NCBI GenBank assembly: GCA_018287875.1
Contig: JAGVVL010000013.1
Coordinates: 2,108,001 to 2,172,000, forward strand
Origin: Nigrospora sphaerica
Lineage: Eukaryota; Ascomycota; Sordariomycetes; Amphisphaeriales; Apiosporaceae
Direction of reading: 5' to 3'
Length of the DNA stretch: 64,000 nucleotides
Shown here one piece after another: positions 60,401 to 64,000 of the stretch (positions are counted from its first letter, which is position 1; every line of letters starts with the position of its first letter). The notes beneath the pieces are model-generated. The model worked only from the letters and a program-made list of their open reading frames with translations. It did not search any database and was not told the DNA's origin. A program made the position numbers and the translations under genes.

Positions 60401-61682
60401 AGGGGGGGGGTAAACGATAAGGGCCCTGACCGGCCGAGCGTAACTCATGCTTTACTCCATGCTCCTAGGTAGATGCTGAGCCATGATACAGGTAGCGTAA
60501 TATGTCTTCTCTTTTTCGACGTTATCCGCCAGACCATGCGGGATTTCCACCTCGCTGCGTCTTGCGCTGGCCGCGCTGCCTCAAGGTTCGTCCCAGCCGG
60601 TTGGTTGGGCAGGCCGAGTTTCGCGCTGGAGACTAAACCTCCTAACAGGATCGTTCCCGGAGAGCTATGCAGGAATGCCTAGCCGGACCATCTCGAAAAC
60701 CTCTCCAGCCCGGAGTGTGCCTGTAGCAGCACGCCCTCCTCCTCCTGCGACGTAGCATCCTCGGGCGCCGCATGCGCCGGCTATCTTCGACATGCGCCTA
60801 CCCGGGGCAGGTCCTTGCGGATGCCCGGTCGGGGAGGGCCTGTTCCACGGGGTCGAGCGGGAATTACGATGGCGGCGCCTCCCCGACTCCTGCTATCGTG
60901 GGACCGACACTCTTGTGTGCCTCGATCCCCCTATACTACCCTTCTTCCTGCTGACCCCCGGCCGGGCTTGTCTACGTGTAACCGTGGGCTTGATTTGTAG
61001 GCTTTCGCCCTCCCACCCCTCGTTTCTCGCCGCAACGCCTGCCCGGTCCCTGCCACTCGTGTGCCCGGCCAATCCAGCACGAGCCGAAAAAGCTTCGCCA
61101 CATAGATGTCAGAAGTCTCTGTGTGACGGCGAGATGGCGGACTGACGCCTGTTGGACTCTATTTATCTCGCATGCACGAAGACGGTCTGCGGCCACGAGA
61201 ACTCGAGGTTATTTCGGCTCGGCCTTCTCAGGGGGGGTCTCTCATTGGGGGGGGGGGCGGGGAGAAGGGGAGACTTTCGTCCTTTGGCGTTGCTAGAATT
61301 CTCACTTATGCTTTTTCTTTCCTAGAGCGGTCATGTTTGACTCCTCGTCTTGCTCTGTTGCCCGTCGGATCGCTCCAAGGTGGAGCCGCGTTGGCGAGTG
61401 GTTCGACCGTACGCCCATAGTAGCAGACTCGGCGAGACTTTGCGTCAATGTAAGTCGTGAGCTTGTATTCACTTGCTCTCCTAGGTCACCGAATTTAATG
61501 TTCCTGTCACTCCTACTTTAGTTGATACCTGCGCCTCGTAAGTGGGAGTTTAAACAAGGAAAAGTTGTGCATGCGTGTCTCAAGTAGGAGGTTTACATAG
61601 ACCGAGGAAGTCACGAGGACCAGTCTAGGGTTACTTCCATCTCAACGTAGATATGGATACCTCTTACTTTAAAAAAAGTAGT

Positions 61683-61716
61683 AGGCAAGTACAGACATGC
61701 CACTAGGTACTTGCCT
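61683..61716. other. Inverted repeat, 10-bp arms, 14-nt spacer
   Basis: AGGCAAGTAC (61683-61692) is repeated as its exact reverse complement GTACTTGCCT (61707-61716). A further AGGCAAGT copy lies at about 61736-61743. Confidence 0.8.
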
Positions 61717-62774
61717 CACAATAGATTCCCGAAATAGGCAAGTTGGGGTTTCCCATCTTGCAAGCACTCCTTTTTCTCGACCTTACCTTTGACTCCTCAC
61801 CACTCACAAGTTGCCCATAGTACTCGGTTAGGTAAGGCATCGATACGTTCCCCAAGACCTTGCTTACGCTGTGGGCCTGCTTACGAGCGGGTGTGTAGCA
61901 TTCGATGCTACTGTTGTCCCCGAAAACCCTGTCGACTCGTGTTCAGCCTTCTGCCACCTTTCGCTTCCTAGTGGACGTTGCCTCCTACGTGTTTGCGCTT
62001 TCATGCGCGCGCGGACGACTCGGGGAGTCGGCACACCGCCTGGGGGACGAGAGCGGGCAAAGGCCGAGATCGCGGCAGTGCCGACGACGGGCACAAGGCG
62101 CCCTGCCGGCAATCCCTCCCGAGGAGGCCTCTTCGCAGGGCGGAAAACTCCCCGACGGCCATGGTCAAGGTGTGTACCTTAACGTCACGCATCCCGGCAA
62201 GGTGCGCCGGGTGGCGGACGCGAGGGAAACCCCCGCAAAGCATTCCCGTGTGTGAAACATGTCAGCAGGGCCACCGCGATACTAATAGAGCCACCGCAAT
62301 ACTCTAGGGCGCCCTCATCACGGAACTCGGATGCCGGCCCCTTGTTTTATGGCAGAGGTTTTTGTCGTCCACAACTCCCCTCCAAGGCCGGCGACGTCGT
62401 AGATGGACGAGGAAGAATCCAGGCCGAGAACATGGTTGACCTGCCTTCAGCATTGCCCGGCGATATCCTGCTTCCATCATCGGCCGGCCGGTGGTGATCA
62501 CGGTTATGATGCGATGGTGCTGCCCCCCACCATGTCGGATCTCCCGTATTAGCGGGACAAGCGGGCAGGATTCTCCACTCACGACCGGGCACTCCCGGCG
62601 GGAGACGCCCAAGGGCTCATTGGACCGAACAGCATGGAGCCCTTGTCTTTCTACCAGCATATCACCAAATCAGCCGGCCGGCCCTACCCAGAAAGCATGG
62701 TCGATCTCGGGATGTTTATCTACAGGTCTTTCTTGTCCACTGGTGAGAGGGGTCCCAGTTCTGCTCCGTACAAA

Positions 62775-62793
62775 CCCCCCCCCCCCCCCCCCC
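62775..62793. repeat. Poly(C) run, 19 nt
   Basis: Nineteen consecutive C on the plus strand in gene-free DNA. Confidence 0.95.
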
Positions 62794-63190
62794 GGGCTTC
62801 CCAAAGCACCCGGAGCTGCCAAAGGCTACCAAAAGCGTCCCTATCGATCGAGCAACGACGCCATGGTACCATGCAGATGACCAATAGCCCGTCTGGTCGC
62901 AAACTTCTATGCCAGGCAGGGGATAGGCGCCTCAATTGGTTCGACAATTGCCGGTCTCTCAAGTCAGGCCAAATGGCCTACGGGACTGAAGTTGTCCTAT
63001 GTATAGAACCTTTTCAGATTGCTAACTACCTTTGACTCTACAAGGAAAAGAAGCAACCTAGCACTGCCCGATAAAAGAATGGCTTGGTGGGGGTATGGGC
63101 GAATAAGCAATAAAAAATCCCGAACTCTCCGAGGCACGCCATGCTGACAACAGTTGGTGAACACCGCTGCCGCTTTCTTTCCCGATAGCT

Positions 63191-63925
63191 TCAAATCAGC
63201 TTTTTGATGGCATCCTTGATGGGATCTAGGCTGGCGCCCGCTGCGTAGTTGAGGTTGTCCACAGCGATCGCAATCATTTTGCCTGTCTCGCTGGTGCTCG
63301 TGCCGGCCAAGCCCTTGCAGAGCGAGGCAACGGGCTCGACAAAGGGCTCGATGGCATCGATTATGTTCTTGATCTCGGTGGCTATGGCCTTTTTGGTTTC
63401 TGTGGCAAAGGTCAGTTGGGTCACAGCGACGACGGGCTCGAGCGAAACGCACGCTGGGAACCTTCGGCCAGGAGCTTCACGCTCAGGTCCTTGATGTAGG
63501 CGGCCAGCGCCTCAGTCCGGGTGAGGAGGTCGAGCACGTTGCCCAACTGCGCTTCGACTAAGGGCTGCACGACGGAGAGCAAGTAGGGCGTAAGTGTCTT
63601 GTTGATGCCCTCAACCTGCTGAGCGATGATTCCCAGGCTCGTTTTGGCGAGGGGAATGAGGTCCGCCTTGACGAAGGTCACTACTCGGGAGCACTGTGTC
63701 AGCACCGCCGCGCCAAAAATGCAATAACGGGCGTCGAAGCCGGTTGACGATGCGTGTAAACGTACCAAGTTCTTTTCCCTCGGCTTCGACCGCACCCTGG
63801 ACGCCCTGGACGACGGTCAGGCCAACGTCAAGCGACTTGATGCCAGTCTGGGATGGCAGCGACACAAGCCCGGCAAAGGCGACCTGAGCGGCCAGGGAGG
63901 CGAACAAGGCGGAAGAGAAACGCAT
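63191..63925 (-). CDS. Small secreted helical protein, HsbA-like, 3 exons
   Basis: It resembles small secreted fungal proteins of the hydrophobic-surface-binding (HsbA) type, which attach to hydrophobic surfaces, but the assignment is tentative. Exons are 63925-63766, 63683-63453 and 63399-63191; the protein is 199 residues. The first 18 or so residues (MRFSSALFASLAAQVAFAG) are a signal peptide. The mature part is almost entirely predicted amphipathic helix with no aromatic-rich core: LDVGLTVVQGVQGAVEAEGK, SLGIIAQQVEGINKTLTPYL, LDLLTRTEALAAYIKDLS and EIKNIIDAIEPFVEPVASL. There is one Cys in the mature part (SLCKGL) and one N-glycosylation-type NKT. The second intron is well supported (GTGCGT...CAACTGACCTTTGCCACAG). 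The first acceptor (CCCGAG) is weaker and was chosen because it alone restores the frame. The gene ends the window with only 75 nt upstream visible. Confidence 0.75.
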
Positions 63926-64000
63926 TGTGGCAGCGGGGCTTGTTGATGAGAAGAGCCTGGGTGGGAGAGAGGGAGGAACGAACGGAGTAAAGACGGTAAA

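Larger units (their letters stand above)
57492..63190. other. 5.7-kb gene-free region
   Basis: Frames up to 216 codons (59763-60413 + and 60289-59822 -) overlap each other on opposite strands and show no domain. A poly(C) run lies at 62775-62793, a 10-bp inverted repeat at 61683-61716, and the surrounding 61.5-61.8 kb is less GC-rich than the rest. Confidence 0.45.

Noticed and set aside
59763..60413. Pair of overlapping frames on opposite strands (216 and 155 codons)
   Set aside because: Neither has a recognisable domain and both cannot be real; likely chance.

Overview
The window looks like nuclear DNA of a filamentous ascomycete, most likely a Sordariomycete of Hypocreales type. The genes carry short introns (mostly 50-85 nt) with GTAAGT/GTRCGT-like donors and CTAAC/CTGAC-like branch sequences. 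Coding regions are GC-rich, long C/T-rich leaders precede several genes, and every recognisable product is a eukaryotic fungal protein. I saw no bacterial operons, no CRISPR array, no transposase or reverse transcriptase, and no tRNA or rRNA gene. The genus is an inference, not something the sequence states.

Layout. 1.2-1.9 kb (+): mitochondrial F1Fo-ATP synthase subunit h (ATP14). 4.4-7.2 kb (-): the AGC kinase SCH9, with a probable long upstream leader and leader intron reaching 8.5-9.9 kb. 9.9-14.9 kb: no gene found. 14.9-16.4 kb (-): a two-exon hypothetical protein with internal repeats and basic nuclear-type signals. 17.7-19.8 kb (-): the mitochondrial import receptor TOM70. 21.1-22.1 kb (+): a class IV aminotransferase, probably aminodeoxychorismate lyase. 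22.8-24.1 kb (-): a peroxiredoxin-like-2/AhpC-TSA protein with a CGNC motif and an odd in-frame stop near its end. 26.5-29.8 kb (-): the NMD helicase UPF1, divergent from 30.7-32.0 kb (+) IMP4 of the SSU processome. 34.8-35.9 kb (+): a plasma-membrane syntaxin (SSO1-like) behind a remarkable 971-nt ATG-free leader. 39.2-40.1 kb (+): a secreted SGNH/GDSL esterase. 48.4-48.9 kb (-): a small hypothetical protein. 56.6-57.5 kb (-): a mitochondrial DUF1279/FAM210-type protein. 63.2-63.9 kb (-): a small secreted helical protein, HsbA-like.

Most genes are unrelated housekeeping genes: mitochondria (ATP14, TOM70, DUF1279), nutrient signalling (SCH9), RNA quality control (UPF1), ribosome biogenesis (IMP4), secretion (SSO1) and folate precursor synthesis. 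Two secreted proteins stand apart. The genes do not form a cluster or pathway. Gene density is low, with three gene-free stretches of about 5.6-8.3 kb. These are GC-rich, full of poly(G) runs, short tandem repeats, GC-rich hairpins and TACCTA/TAGGTA words, and do not look like AT-rich RIP-decayed repeats.

I did not find a new multi-gene system. The strongest unexplained signals are two strand-asymmetric start-codon-depleted tracts upstream of SSO1 and SCH9, a small ORF whose stop overlaps a splice donor at the end of the second tract, and the in-frame TGA plus 30-codon extension in the peroxiredoxin-like gene.
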